This document shows positions 1-8,290 of a stretch of 64,000 nt of DNA, piece after piece (within the stretch, counting starts at the first letter, position 1; each line of letters opens with the position of its first letter). A program made the position numbers and the translations under genes. Origin of the DNA: Streptosporangium amethystogenes (lineage in GTDB: Bacteria; Actinomycetota; Actinomycetes; Streptosporangiales; Streptosporangiaceae); contig NZ_JOEQ01000012.1 of NCBI RefSeq assembly GCF_000721075.1, positions 62,001 through 126,000 of the forward strand. Direction: 5' to 3'. Below the pieces are notes generated by a model that had not been told where the DNA came from, did no database searches, and was given only the letters and a program-made list of their open reading frames with translations.

Positions 1-1
1 G

Positions 2-598
2 GCGTTCTACCACTCGGTACGGCTGCGCCCCTCGCGCGCCGTCGCGGAGGCCCTGCACGAGGTCGTCACCCGCTGCGACAGCGAGCTGTTCACCCTGTTC
101 GACCGGCACGGCCGGGCGGCCGCCGACGGGGACGTCGACGGCCTGATCTCAGTGGCGGACGAGCTGGCGGAGCGCGGGTACAACAGCCTGGCCAGGGAAG
201 CCCTGTCGACCGCGACCGACTTCGCCGCCCGGCGGGGCGCGGACCGCCTGGCGGCCCGGTTACGGATCCAGGGACGTGGCCTGGCCCAGCTGTGCGAGGG
301 GTACGGGCCGCCGTGGGCGGTGCGGGCCGAGCCGCAGGCGGCGCTGAGCGAGCGCGAGCGCGAGACGTGCGAACTCGCGGCGGGCGGCATGACCAACGAC
401 ACCATCGCCGAGCACCTCGGCCTGTCCAGGCGGACGGTCGCCAACCACCTGCAACGCGCCTACGGCAAGCTCGGCGTCCGTGGCCGGGAGGACCTGGCCG
501 AGGCCCTCGGCCTGCCCCGACCGGTACCGCCGGTGGGCCTGACCTGGCTCTCACCGGATCCAGCGGGCGACGGAGCCGGCCCGGGCCGGCTCCCCTGA
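2..598 (+). CDS. LuxR-family transcriptional regulator, C-terminal part (5' truncated by window)
   Basis: The reading frame is open from the first bases of the window to a TGA at 596-598, so the N-terminus lies outside. The visible 198 residues are a helical region followed by a GerE/LuxR-type helix-turn-helix. It is recognised by LSERERETCELAAGG, then GLSRRTVANHLQRAYGKLGV, the usual recognition helix. Such C-terminal domains bind DNA. The upstream part is probably a large ATP-binding (LAL/MalT-like) or TPR sensor, but that cannot be seen. It converges on the beta-propeller gene at 756. Confidence 0.85.
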   Translation, partial: AFYHSVRLRPSRAVAEALHEVVTRCDSELFTLFDRHGRAAADGDVDGLISVADELAERGYNSLAREALSTATDFAARRGADRLAARLRIQGRGLAQLCEGYGPPWAVRAEPQAALSERERETCELAAGGMTNDTIAEHLGLSRRTVANHLQRAYGKLGVRGREDLAEALGLPRPVPPVGLTWLSPDPAGDGAGPGRLP

Positions 599-659
599 CA
601 GGACCGGCCACCCCCTCCTCGGACGACCCCCACGACGGGACCGGCAGCAGCGGCCCCTG

Positions 660-710
660 ACAGAGGAGGCCGGGGCGGGTGCCGTGACGGAACCCGGCCG
701 CGGCCTCTGT
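660..710. terminator. Possible bidirectional terminator between convergent genes
   Basis: ACAGAGG at 660-666 can pair with CCTCTGT at 704-710 around a GC-rich loop. The position, between the LuxR stop at 598 and the convergent stop at 756, suits a shared terminator. There is no T-tract and the loop is long, so the call is weak. Confidence 0.3.
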
Positions 711-755
711 GGCGGGGGCCGGCCCCGGGCGGCCCCCGTGGCGGGACCGGGCGGG

Positions 756-1736
756 TCAGCCCAGCGGGGCGGGGGACTCCGCGTCGGGGACCAGCAGGCG
801 CGCGCGGCCCCCGCCGTCCGCGGGAACGGCCCAGACGTCGGAGTGCCGCGCGCCCCTCTTCACGCCGTACATCACCGTGCGGTCGTCGAGCCAGGCGGGC
901 TGGTCGTCGACGGCGCGCGTCTCGGCCAGCGGGGTCTCGGACATGGTCGCCAGGTCCAGGACGGCAGGCCGCCACGTCCCGCCTGGCTGAGGTTTCTTGA
1001 AGGCCAGCCGGGTGCCGTCCGGCGACAGCGAGGGACACTCCACGTTCTGGCGGAGGGTCCGCACGCGCCGCGCCGCGAAGTCGCCCTCAACGAGGTACGT
1101 CCGGCCGCCGGTCGACATGGTGGCGTAGAAGCGGTTGTCGTCCGCGGCGAACGTGACGCCCCAGAAGTTCACGTCGGCGGCCTCGTACGGACGGCCGTCA
1201 CGGGTGACGGCGAAGGTCTCCAGGGTGCCGGCCACGTCCCCGGTACGGGTGTCGAGGATTCCCGAGCGGGTGGAGAACGCACCGGCGTCGCTGTAGGAGT
1301 CGCCCTGGACGAACACGGTCCACGACACCATCCGCCCGCTCGCCGACACCCTGGCGCGGCTGGGCACCCCGGCGAACGGGCTGGACCAGGTCTTCCGCAG
1401 GCGCGTGTCGAACAGCACGGTCTCGTAGGAGCCCGGCGCGTCCGCCTCCTCGCGCAGGCAGACACCGGTGCCGCCCGCCGCGTACACGCGGACGCAGGCC
1501 AGGGCCAGGACGTCGCGCCGGCCCCGGCCCGCGACGACGAGCCTGCCGTACTCCGGCCCCTCGGCGGTGCTGCGCGCCAGCACGCCGGGCCCGGCCGGCA
1601 GGCCGGTGACGGGCGGGGCGGCGAACGGTGTCGTGGGCACGTCCGGCCGCGCGGCGCCGGACAGCAGCGCGACCCCGACCGCCACCGCCGCCAGGACGAC
1701 GGTGGCCAGGATCGCGACGGCGACGCGGGCCCTCAT
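756..1736 (-). CDS. Exported TolB/WD40-like beta-propeller protein
   Basis: This 326-residue protein has one N-terminal hydrophobic segment (about residues 4-26, ILATVVLAAVAVGVALL), so it is an exported or membrane-anchored protein. The rest shows propeller-like repeats such as LSPDGTRLAFKK and DDQPAWLDDRTVMYGV, typical of TolB/WD40-like domains that make protein contacts. The ATG at 1736 is chosen because it gives a signal anchor and overlaps the upstream MFS gene's stop as ATGA, implying translational coupling. The substrate or partner is unknown; it may assist the coupled transporter. Confidence 0.75.
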   Translation of the reverse strand: MRARVAVAILATVVLAAVAVGVALLSGAARPDVPTTPFAAPPVTGLPAGPGVLARSTAEGPEYGRLVVAGRGRRDVLALACVRVYAAGGTGVCLREEADAPGSYETVLFDTRLRKTWSSPFAGVPSRARVSASGRMVSWTVFVQGDSYSDAGAFSTRSGILDTRTGDVAGTLETFAVTRDGRPYEAADVNFWGVTFAADDNRFYATMSTGGRTYLVEGDFAARRVRTLRQNVECPSLSPDGTRLAFKKPQPGGTWRPAVLDLATMSETPLAETRAVDDQPAWLDDRTVMYGVKRGARHSDVWAVPADGGGRARLLVPDAESPAPLG

Positions 1737-2950
1737 CGCAGCCACCGCCCGCACAGCGGAAGCGCGAGCGCGACGGCCCCCGCGGCGGCCCAGCAGGCCG
1801 GGGCCGGTCCCCACATCTGCCACACCGCGCCGAAGGCCGCCGAGGAGACCAGGTAGGCCAGCGCCTGCCCGGTCTGCACGACCGCCATCCCGCTGGTCCG
1901 CCACCGTTCGGGCACGACAGGCCCGGCGCACGCCATCAGTACCCCGTCCGTCGTGGCGTAGAAGGTTCCGTAGAGCAGCAGGACCAGCGGGACGGACCCG
2001 CCTCCCGTCGCGAGGAGCACGTACACGCCGAGCAGGGCCCCGCATCCGGCCATCACCGTCGTGCCGCGGCCCACCCGGTCTGCGAGCCAGCCCATCGGCG
2101 TCGCCAGCAGCAGGTAGGCCAGGTTCGTCCCCACCGCCAGCAGGGGGAACCACATGATCGACAGATCCTCGCGGCGCTGCAGGATCAGATAGACGAACCC
2201 GTCACCGATCGTGACCAGGCCGAGGAGCACGGCGGCCGACCAGACCCGCCGCATCCCCGGGGCCCGGAGCGGCTCCTGCGGTGAGGTCCGGGCCCGCCGC
2301 TCAGCGAGCGGAGCCGGCTCGCGCCGGTCCCGGACGAACAGCGTCAGCAGCAGCACGCCGAGGGTCGCGGCGCAGAAGCTCGCCACGAACACCGCCGAGA
2401 ACGCCTGGCCGGAGCCCGCCAGGGCCAGCACCCCGAGCGCGGCCAGCGGCCCGAGAAAGGCTCCCACCGCGTCCATCGTGCGGTGGAGCCCGAAGGCCCG
2501 CCCCAGCATGGGTTCCGGAGCAGACAGGGTGATCAGCGCGTCGCGCGGCGGGGTGCGCAGCCCCTTGCCGATCCGGTCGGCCGCCAGCGCGCCGCCGATC
2601 CCCGCCACGGACGGCCCCGCCGCGAGCAGGCCGAGCCTGGCCAGGGCCGACAGGCCGTACCCGAAACCGGCGACCGCCTTGCGTAGACGCCACCTGTCGG
2701 CCGCGTAACCGCCGGCGAGCCTGAACACCGCGGTCATGCCGGCGTGGAGTCCGTCGAGCACGCCGTACTGGACCATGCCGAGGTGCAGCCCCAGCACGAG
2801 ATAGGCGGGCAACACGGCGGTCACCATCTCGGCGGAGACATCCGTCACCAGGCTGACCAGGCCCAGTGCGAGCACGTTGCCCGACAGCAGGCGACGGACC
2901 GGGCCGCCCTCCCGCGCCACCGGCGCGGACCTGACGGTTGACAGGTACAC
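1733..2950 (-). CDS. MFS transporter
   Basis: This 405-residue polytopic membrane protein has about twelve hydrophobic segments and an MFS-type loop 2-3 motif (GGYAADRWRLRKAV). A related motif in the second half (GWLADRVGRGTTV) marks the MFS internal repeat. It is probably a proton-driven exporter; the substrate cannot be deduced. GTG at 2950 follows a GAGGCGG ribosome-binding sequence. It forms a two-gene operon with the propeller gene (4-bp overlap). A perfect palindrome lies 32-50 bp upstream of the start and may be its operator. Confidence 0.85.
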   Translation of the reverse strand: MYLSTVRSAPVAREGGPVRRLLSGNVLALGLVSLVTDVSAEMVTAVLPAYLVLGLHLGMVQYGVLDGLHAGMTAVFRLAGGYAADRWRLRKAVAGFGYGLSALARLGLLAAGPSVAGIGGALAADRIGKGLRTPPRDALITLSAPEPMLGRAFGLHRTMDAVGAFLGPLAALGVLALAGSGQAFSAVFVASFCAATLGVLLLTLFVRDRREPAPLAERRARTSPQEPLRAPGMRRVWSAAVLLGLVTIGDGFVYLILQRREDLSIMWFPLLAVGTNLAYLLLATPMGWLADRVGRGTTVMAGCGALLGVYVLLATGGGSVPLVLLLYGTFYATTDGVLMACAGPVVPERWRTSGMAVVQTGQALAYLVSSAAFGAVWQMWGPAPACWAAAGAVALALPLCGRWLR

Positions 2951-2981
2951 GTGGAACCGCCTCCTCTGCGAGCGGTGGAGC

Positions 2982-3000
2982 GGTGACCGGGCCGGTCACC
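2982..3000. promoter_or_regulatory. Perfect 9-1-9 palindrome upstream of the MFS gene
   Basis: GGTGACCGG-G-CCGGTCACC is a perfect inverted repeat about 30 bp upstream of the MFS GTG and 41 bp past the phosphoesterase stop. Size and symmetry resemble a TetR- or MarR-type operator for an efflux gene. A terminator for the upstream gene is the alternative, though no T-run follows. Confidence 0.4.
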
Positions 3001-3040
3001 CGCGGGTACCGACGAGTGGGGACATGAGGCGAAGACCCGG

Positions 3041-4396
3041 TCAGTTGCAGGAGACCGGGCCCCCGCTGTCGAGGACCGCGCCGTCGTACCGCACGAACTG
3101 CCACGAGTAGCCGCCGGCGGCCAGGGTGAGCTTGAGCACCCCGTTCGCCAGCAGGCGCTTCTCGCTGTTGGCCCGGATCGTGCCGAAGGGGCTCGTCGAC
3201 GCGCCCCCGGTGCCGACGATGAACTGCCGGATCCCCGACGAGGAGGGCTCGGCGGTCGGCTTCTGTTTCGCGAACCGCTCGTAGTCGTGGTCGTGACCGC
3301 TGAGCACCAGGTCCGCGCGGACGCCGTACAGGACGTCCCAGAACGGCCTCATGTTGGGGAAGTCGCCATGCGAGGAGCCGGAGCTGAAGAGCGGGCGGTG
3401 CCAGTAGGCCAGCACGCAGGGTTTGGTGTTGCGGGCGAGGTCGTTCTGGAGCCAGGTGACCTGCTCGCTGCCCGCGGTCCGGCTCGTCTCGGAGTTGAGC
3501 GAAACGATGTGCCAGTTGCCCAGGTCGAAGCTGTACCAGCTCTTCCCCTCGGGTTTGGCCGCCGCGCCGAAGTATCCGAAGTAGCCCGCCGCTCCGTCGC
3601 CGAGCCCGTACTCGTGGTTGCCGGGCGTCGGCTTGGTCCTCGCCTTGAGCCGGCCCCAGGTCGGCGCGTAGTAGCGGGTGAACTCGTCATAGGTGCCGTT
3701 CTCGTACTGGTTGTCGCCCAGGGTCAGCACGGCGGCGGGGTCGATGGCGAGGACCCTGTCGGAGGTGCGCGTGTGCGCGCATCCGCTGCCCTCGCAGGTG
3801 GTGACCAGGTCACCCGCCGCCACGACCACCTGCTCGCCGCCCTGGCCCCCGTCGGGGCCGAGCGCGGCGGTCTCACTGACGCTGGCCCAGGAGCCCTCCA
3901 GGCTCTGCCAGAAGGAGATCCGTACGTAACGGGCGCTGACCGGCGCGGCGTACGGGTAGCTCTCGAAGCCCGCGGTGCTCCCGGAGCTGCGGCCGGCCCA
4001 GACCTTGGTGTAGGCCGCGCCGTCCGGCGAGGTGTAGATGTCGAAGTCGTTCCACCGCAGGTCGCCTCGGTGCCAGGCGATCTTCAGACCGCACATGGTG
4101 CGCGCCTGACCCAGGTCGAGCACCAGGTTCGCGCCGAACCCCTCCCCCGACCACCTGGTGGAGGTGTCGCCGTCGACCGCCTGCCGCGGCGGGTTCACCG
4201 GCTCCCAGGTGCTGGCCGTCACGCCGGAGACCGGCTGGGCGGTGGTACACCCGGGAATGGCCGGGACGACGTCGGAGGGGACGGCGACGGCTTGGCCTCG
4301 GGCTTGCTCGTCGGCCTGCGCGGTGCCTCCGGCGCCGAGTGCCGACAGCAGCAGGAGCGCGCAGAGCGCCGCCCGCACGGGTTTTCTTCGTGACAT
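3041..4396 (-). CDS. Secreted discoidin-domain metallophosphoesterase
   Basis: The protein has 451 residues. A Sec signal peptide (about 1-28) is followed by an F5/8 type C (discoidin) module at about 50-180, a carbohydrate- or surface-binding beta-sandwich. A calcineurin-like metallophosphoesterase domain follows at about 190-451. Metal-site motifs are visible: AAGD near 196, GDNQ at 228, GNHE at 259-262, WH at 333 and GHDHDYER at 367-374, as in purple acid phosphatase-like enzymes. ATG 4396 has GGGAGA upstream. It is the last of three neighbouring discoidin genes. The phosphoester substrate is unknown. Confidence 0.88.
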   Translation of the reverse strand: MSRRKPVRAALCALLLLSALGAGGTAQADEQARGQAVAVPSDVVPAIPGCTTAQPVSGVTASTWEPVNPPRQAVDGDTSTRWSGEGFGANLVLDLGQARTMCGLKIAWHRGDLRWNDFDIYTSPDGAAYTKVWAGRSSGSTAGFESYPYAAPVSARYVRISFWQSLEGSWASVSETAALGPDGGQGGEQVVVAAGDLVTTCEGSGCAHTRTSDRVLAIDPAAVLTLGDNQYENGTYDEFTRYYAPTWGRLKARTKPTPGNHEYGLGDGAAGYFGYFGAAAKPEGKSWYSFDLGNWHIVSLNSETSRTAGSEQVTWLQNDLARNTKPCVLAYWHRPLFSSGSSHGDFPNMRPFWDVLYGVRADLVLSGHDHDYERFAKQKPTAEPSSSGIRQFIVGTGGASTSPFGTIRANSEKRLLANGVLKLTLAAGGYSWQFVRYDGAVLDSGGPVSCN

Positions 4397-4506
4397 GTGT
4401 GATCTCCCTGTCGGCAGTGGAGGCCGCCCGGACATCGGGTCGCGGAACACCGGCCGAGGTCCGGAAGGCGCGGACGTGACGGATCGAAGAGCACAAACCC
4501 GAGGGG

Positions 4507-5838
4507 TCAGGACGCGCCGACGGCGGTGGCCTCGGCGATACTGGCCCAGCCGTTGCCCGCGGAGCTGTTCCACCACGAGATGCGGACGAACCGGGCCTGG
4601 TGCCGCGGGAAACGGTACGGTTCCGCGTTGAGAGTGGTGCCCGAACTGCGCCCTTCCGCCACCTTGGTGTAGGTCACGTTGTCCGGCGAGGTGTAGACGG
4701 TGTAGTCGTTCCACCGTTTGTCGCCCTGGTACCAGGCGACGTCGACCCCGCACACCGGCCGTGAGGCGCCCAGATCGAGCACCAGGTTCGCCCCCTTCCC
4801 CTCACCGGACCAGCGCGTCGCCGGCTTCCCGTCGATCGCGTTCTCAGGTGGATTGGCCGCCTCCCAGGTGCTGGCGGTGGCACCGGCGGGGGTGAGTCTC
4901 ACCGGGCAGGGTTCCGCCTGGCCGACGGGGTCGATCTCCCGGACGCTGAGCCTGCTCACATCGACCCTGGTGGCGTCGTCCCAGCGGAACGCCGCCTTCG
5001 GGCCGCCCCAGGTCACCTTCTCGGTACGGGTGCCGCCGCAGGGGTTGTTCGTGTCGATGGACCATCCACCGGTGTCGTCACGGGAGGTGACGCGGGTCCA
5101 GGTGTCGTTCCCCGCCCGGTCGAGGTACGCCTCCACCCGCACGCCGCCGGGGATGTCGTACATGACGACCTTGAAGCCGACCGTCTTGCCTTTGATCGAG
5201 GCACCGCCACCGGTGTAGGTGCCGTTCGCGTATCCGTCGCCCTGGCGGTGGTAGATCTCCTTCTCGACCTTGACGGCCCCGTCGGCGTAGCGCAGGTCCG
5301 CCTTGTAGGCGGTACCCCAGCACGCGTCGGGAGTCTGGCCGCTGCCGGTGTGCCGGGCGCCGCGGGCGTACCAGGTGAAGGCGTCTCCGTCATCGGTGCC
5401 GCTGACGTAGCGGACATATCCGGTTATCTCCACGTTCCGCCAGTCGTTGCGGTCGTGCATGAAGCCCCGCGAGCGCAGGTCGGGCTGGCGCCAGACGAGG
5501 TCGTCCTCGTGCTCGTCCTGGTTGTAGCTGGTCGTGGAGACACCGATCCGGGTGGCGGTGTTCCACACGGTGAAGGTGCCGTCCGAGTTGGGCACCAGGG
5601 TCGCCCCGTCGAGGCGGGGGTCGGAGGCGGGGGTCTTCGACAGGTGCCAGACCTGCCCCCCGGCCTTGGTCGGATAGATCATGGTCACACCGTCGACAGG
5701 GTCGGGGCCGACCGACGGCGCCAGGGCCGGGTCCGGGGTGGGGGCCGGAGTGGGGGCACCGGTGGCGAACCCGGTGGTGAGCAGGGTGCCGGCCGCGGCC
5801 AGCGCGATCATCGGGGAAAGGGGGCGGGGTCGTCGCAT
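4507..5838 (-). CDS. Secreted protein with unknown N-terminal domain and C-terminal discoidin module
   Basis: The product has 443 residues. A signal peptide (about 1-27) and a Pro-rich linker lead into a domain of about 260 residues rich in aromatic and Asp residues (YPTKAGGQVWHL, EITGYVRYVSG, CWGTAYKADLRY). This domain looks like a jelly-roll sandwich reminiscent of polysaccharide-lyase folds. I cannot assign it to a family. The last 125 residues (about 318-443) are a discoidin module closely related to those in the two flanking genes (TASTWEAANPPENAIDG, TRWSGEGKGANLVLDLG). It probably acts on, or binds, the same extracellular glycan. Confidence 0.78.
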   Translation of the reverse strand: MRRPRPLSPMIALAAAGTLLTTGFATGAPTPAPTPDPALAPSVGPDPVDGVTMIYPTKAGGQVWHLSKTPASDPRLDGATLVPNSDGTFTVWNTATRIGVSTTSYNQDEHEDDLVWRQPDLRSRGFMHDRNDWRNVEITGYVRYVSGTDDGDAFTWYARGARHTGSGQTPDACWGTAYKADLRYADGAVKVEKEIYHRQGDGYANGTYTGGGASIKGKTVGFKVVMYDIPGGVRVEAYLDRAGNDTWTRVTSRDDTGGWSIDTNNPCGGTRTEKVTWGGPKAAFRWDDATRVDVSRLSVREIDPVGQAEPCPVRLTPAGATASTWEAANPPENAIDGKPATRWSGEGKGANLVLDLGASRPVCGVDVAWYQGDKRWNDYTVYTSPDNVTYTKVAEGRSSGTTLNAEPYRFPRHQARFVRISWWNSSAGNGWASIAEATAVGAS

Positions 5839-5931
5839 CGGGAGTCGCCTCTCCGTGGGGGGAATTCACCGGGGGAGCCCCCGTGCCGCGCGACGGCGAT
5901 ACGGGGGCGGTGGGATCGCGTGGGACACCGC

Positions 5932-7155
5932 TCAGGAGCCGAGGACGGCCGCTTCGGTGATGCTCGCCCAGTCGTTCTGCGGGTTCTGCCAGAAGGAGAT
6001 CTTCACGTACCTGGCGTCACGCGGACCGTTCGTGAACAGCCTCTGCTCAAGCCCGGTCGTCGTGCCCGAGCTCCGGCCCTCCCACACCTTGGTGTAGGTC
6101 ATGTTGTCCAGCGAGGTGTAGACGGTGTAGTCGTTCCACCGTTTGTCGCCCAGATGCCAGGCGACCCGGGTGCCGCACAGCCGGCGCACCGAGCTCAGTT
6201 CCAGGAACAGCGAGGCGCCGAAGCCCTGCCCCGACCAGCGGGTGGACAGGTTGCCGTCGATGGCCTGGGCCGGTGGGTTGATCGGCTCGAAGGTGGTCGC
6301 GGACGCGGCCGCTATCGGGAGGGGGGCCGTGCCGCAGTCCGTGCCGCCACCGGCCGGTTTCACATCCTCATAGCCGGCCCGCTCGTCGCCCAGCCGCAGC
6401 GCGTCGTAGAACATGACCCGCTGGGTGGTGGTGGACTGCGACTGGGCCTTGTTCCAGTCCCACTTGTAGATGCCGAACTTGAAGTACGGCGAGTACGGGC
6501 CTCCCGCGTGCGTGGCGCCGGTATACGGCGGCAGGGCCACCTGCCCGTCGCGCCACACCTCCAGTACTCCCTTGTCGTCGGTGCGCCACTTGACGTGGAA
6601 GACCCAGTCGGTCCACCTGTCGGTGGCGTAGGGGCCGAGGTCGATGATGTTCCCCCGGAAGTCGATCTTCCAACGCCCCTCGTCGGTGAGCAGCGCCAGC
6701 GGCGGCGAGCCGCCCGGGCAGTTGCTCTCGTCGCACTGGTGCCACTGGCTCACGATCTCGGCCGAGGCGTCGTAGGCCCAGCTGGTGGGCAGGTTGATGC
6801 TGAAGCCGTACCACCGCTCGGCGTTGACGGGCTGCCTGTTGCCCTGGCTGATCTCGGCGCGCTTGCCATTGGAGATCACAGGGTCGCTCTTGTCGAGCTG
6901 GAAGCGCGCCGCGTAGGAGCCGTCCCGCACCGGGCTGGTCACGGTGGTGGCACCGTGACTGCTCGACCACTGCTTGATGAAGCCGGGCGGCGGGGCTCCC
7001 GGTATGGTCCGGTCGGCGGCGTTCTCCCAGTTCAGGGTCTTGAAGACGCCCGCGGGATCGGCGCTCGCCGACTGCGCGGACAGCGTCGAGCCCCCGAGCG
7101 CCATCGCCAGCGCCGCCGCGGTCAGTGCCGCGGCTCTCTTCCAGATCACTGTCAT
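5932..7155 (-). CDS. Secreted heparin-lyase-I-like polysaccharide lyase with discoidin module
   Basis: The protein has 407 residues. ATG 7155 is chosen because GGGGAG precedes it and a signal peptide (about 1-33) follows. The catalytic domain (about 36-265) has features of the Polysacc_lyase (heparin lyase I-like) fold: NGKRAEIS, EIVSQWHQC, WTDWVFHVKW, YFKFGIYKWDW. Such enzymes cleave uronic-acid-containing glycans by beta-elimination. The C-terminal discoidin module (about 280-407) is shared with the next two genes. Cys residues in both domains suit an extracellular enzyme. The exact substrate is unknown. Confidence 0.85.
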   Translation of the reverse strand: MTVIWKRAAALTAAALAMALGGSTLSAQSASADPAGVFKTLNWENAADRTIPGAPPPGFIKQWSSSHGATTVTSPVRDGSYAARFQLDKSDPVISNGKRAEISQGNRQPVNAERWYGFSINLPTSWAYDASAEIVSQWHQCDESNCPGGSPPLALLTDEGRWKIDFRGNIIDLGPYATDRWTDWVFHVKWRTDDKGVLEVWRDGQVALPPYTGATHAGGPYSPYFKFGIYKWDWNKAQSQSTTTQRVMFYDALRLGDERAGYEDVKPAGGGTDCGTAPLPIAAASATTFEPINPPAQAIDGNLSTRWSGQGFGASLFLELSSVRRLCGTRVAWHLGDKRWNDYTVYTSLDNMTYTKVWEGRSSGTTTGLEQRLFTNGPRDARYVKISFWQNPQNDWASITEAAVLGS

Positions 7156-7428
7156 CAGCTCCCCAGTGGCAACCCGTGCCCTCGCCACTCCGGCGCGGGC
7201 CGCGCGCTTGCCGGTATCCGTTGAGCACAGCGTTCCGGAGCGCTCCGTGGCGGTCATGAGTAGGCGATGCTCAATGCTCGACGACCGGGTGTCAGGGGCT
7301 CCGGTAAGGCCGAAACCGCGGGAGCGCGGCGTGGTGACGCGGGCGCCCGTCCCTCCTGGGATATGAACCTGTGCTGGGGCCGCTCCCCTCCACAGCGGGG
7401 AGCCCGGAAACCGTACGGGGGATCTCTC

Positions 7429-8049
7429 ATGTTTCGCAGGACCTGTCTCGTCCTGGCCATCGCACTCGGCACGCCGGTGGCCGGCACCGGCGCGAACGCT
7501 CAGGCGACCTCAGACGTACCGCGTCGGCCCTGGCCGTCGGCCGAGGCCGTCATCAAGGACACCGCCGGAAAGAACGTCGGTTTTCTGAGCGTCGACCACA
7601 GGCTGTACAACAAGTCCAGGCTCACGGTCACCGTCAGCGGCCTGAAGGCCGGCTATCACGGCTTCCACATCCACACCAGGGGCGTCTGCGATCCCAAGGC
7701 GGTCGACCCGGTCACCGGCAGCCCCTTCTCCAGCGCGGGCGCGCACTTCACCATCCACCCGGCCACGCACGGCGGGCACTCCGGCGACCTGCCCAACCTC
7801 CTCGTCGCCGAGGACGGCACCGGTGAGACCACGGTCGTGACCGACCGCTTCCGGGTGGGCCAGCTCTTCGACTCCGACGGCAGTTCCATCGTCATCCACA
7901 CGCTGCCCGACAACCACGCCAACATCCCCGACCGCTACCGTCCCGCCGATCCCGGCGACCCGGCCGGCGGCGGTGGCCCGGACGTGGAGACCCTCAAGGC
8001 CGGGGACTCCGGCGGGCGCGTCGCCTGCGGCGTGATCACCAGGAACTAG
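7429..8049 (+). CDS. sodC: Secreted Cu/Zn superoxide dismutase family protein
   Basis: This is a 206-residue protein with an N-terminal signal sequence (about 1-24). It has the SodC metal-site pattern: GFHIHTRGVC (Cu ligands and disulfide Cys), AHF (bridging His), THGGHSGDLPNL (Zn ligands) and DNHANIPDRY (Cu ligand), then GGRVACGVI with the partner Cys and the Arg near the active site. It would dismutate superoxide outside the membrane. ATG 7429 gives the signal peptide. A GCTCCCC/GGGGAGC hairpin sits at 7382-7403 in the leader. It is transcribed divergently from the lyase gene. Confidence 0.9.
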   Translation: MFRRTCLVLAIALGTPVAGTGANAQATSDVPRRPWPSAEAVIKDTAGKNVGFLSVDHRLYNKSRLTVTVSGLKAGYHGFHIHTRGVCDPKAVDPVTGSPFSSAGAHFTIHPATHGGHSGDLPNLLVAEDGTGETTVVTDRFRVGQLFDSDGSSIVIHTLPDNHANIPDRYRPADPGDPAGGGGPDVETLKAGDSGGRVACGVITRN

Positions 8050-8133
8050 GACCTGCTGCCCGCCGCGTTGCCGTCGGTCGCGGGTCCAGCGGCTTCCAAC
8101 CGCCCTCCAAGAGCGGCCGGGCAGGATTTCCCC

Positions 8134-8238
8134 ATGGAAGGGGGGATCATCGCCATGCAGATCATGACCGGCCGGATGCGCCTGGCCCTGCTGCTCGCGT
8201 GGGTGGCCTTCGCCGTGCTTCTACTACTGCTCACCTGA
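8134..8238 (+). CDS. Possible small membrane protein (27-34 residues)
   Basis: A short ORF starting at ATG 8134, or at ATG 8155 after a run of six G, encodes a basic N-terminus followed by one hydrophobic helix (LALLLAWVAFAVLLLLLT) and a TGA at 8236. A good ribosome-binding sequence and a clear single transmembrane helix argue for a real microprotein. Chance is possible in such GC-rich DNA. Confidence 0.35.
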   Translation: MEGGIIAMQIMTGRMRLALLLAWVAFAVLLLLLT

Positions 8239-8290
8239 GAACACACCCGGTACGGCCTCCGCCCGGGGGGACGGAGCCGTACCGGATCCG

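Noticed and set aside
684..1856. Plus-strand open frame over the beta-propeller gene
   Set aside because: It has Gly/Arg-rich random composition and no ribosome-binding site; the minus-strand gene has a signal anchor and an ATGA overlap.
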